Shown here: piece after piece, positions 63,967-64,000 of the stretch
Numbering within the stretch: the stretch's first letter is position 1
Layout: every line of letters starts with the position of its first letter
Source: Amoebidium appalachense
Taxonomy: Eukaryota > Ichthyosporea
Assembly (NCBI GenBank): GCA_963693365.1
Contig: CAVNZM010000007.1
Coordinates: 1,860,001-1,924,000, forward strand
DNA length: 64,000 bases
Direction of reading: 5' to 3'
Notes under the pieces: generated by a model
Told to the model about the DNA's origin: nothing
Databases searched by the model: none
What the model saw: only the letters and a program-made list of their open reading frames with translations
Program-made: the position numbers and the translations under genes

Positions 63967-64000
63967 GGGGGAAGTGCACGTGTGTATGTGTGTGTGTGGG

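Larger units (their letters stand above)
59871..64000. other. Right-hand intergenic region, no gene seen
   Basis: Microsatellites and G-rich DNA (T run 61585-61625, G-rich 62022-62460, C/T runs 62660-62703, (GT)n 63729-63821) separated by unique AT-rich sequence (61100-61580, 62820-63300). No frame resembles a protein. TGACGTCA occurs at about 63218. Confidence 0.5.

Overview
The window looks like nuclear DNA of a unicellular holozoan, most probably an ichthyosporean (inference). A forkhead transcription factor points to the opisthokont side. The housekeeping genes (AMPK beta, SHMT, UDP-glucuronate decarboxylase) are animal-like. They are cut into short exons (36 to 307 nt) separated by introns of 0.3 to 7.6 kb that consist largely of (CA)n, (GT)n, (CT)n and very long C or G runs. 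Nothing indicates bacterial or organellar DNA, and I see no rRNA, tRNA or CRISPR array.

Layout. 1-909: 3' end of a forkhead gene (+). About 1400-3886: minus-strand exon(s) starting with an RBM26/27-like PWI-like domain, divergent from the next gene. 4352-17419: AMPK beta (+), seven exons; its 7.6-kb second intron carries an apparently intact Penelope-like retroelement with an N-terminal GIY-YIG nuclease (7163-10366). 19084-27371: serine hydroxymethyltransferase (+), 14 exons. 29509-35219: a DUF1349 (concanavalin-A-like) protein (-), seven exons for about 194 residues. 36389-41396: a broken LINE (-) split by a block holding an intact piggyBac-type transposase (37728-39761, +). 44941-51874: UDP-glucuronate decarboxylase (+), seven coding exons. 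54454-56226: single-exon orphan protein with ankyrin-like segments (-). 58203-59870: single-exon secreted FAD amine-oxidase-like protein (+) with a clear TATA promoter. 59871-64000: microsatellite-rich intergenic DNA.

The least expected signal is an interspersed short element of up to about 350 bp, seen in at least 15 full or partial copies. Copies share one 3' end that runs into a poly-C tract, have different 5' ends, and lie in the sense orientation of the host gene wherever the host gene is known. Several poly-C tails lie just before exons, where they could serve as polypyrimidine tracts. Many introns also start with (GT)n and end with (CA)nCAG, so donors and acceptors sit in complementary microsatellites. 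The spliced gene models were assembled by eye: exon phases add up and the products match known family motifs, but no alignment or transcript data were available.
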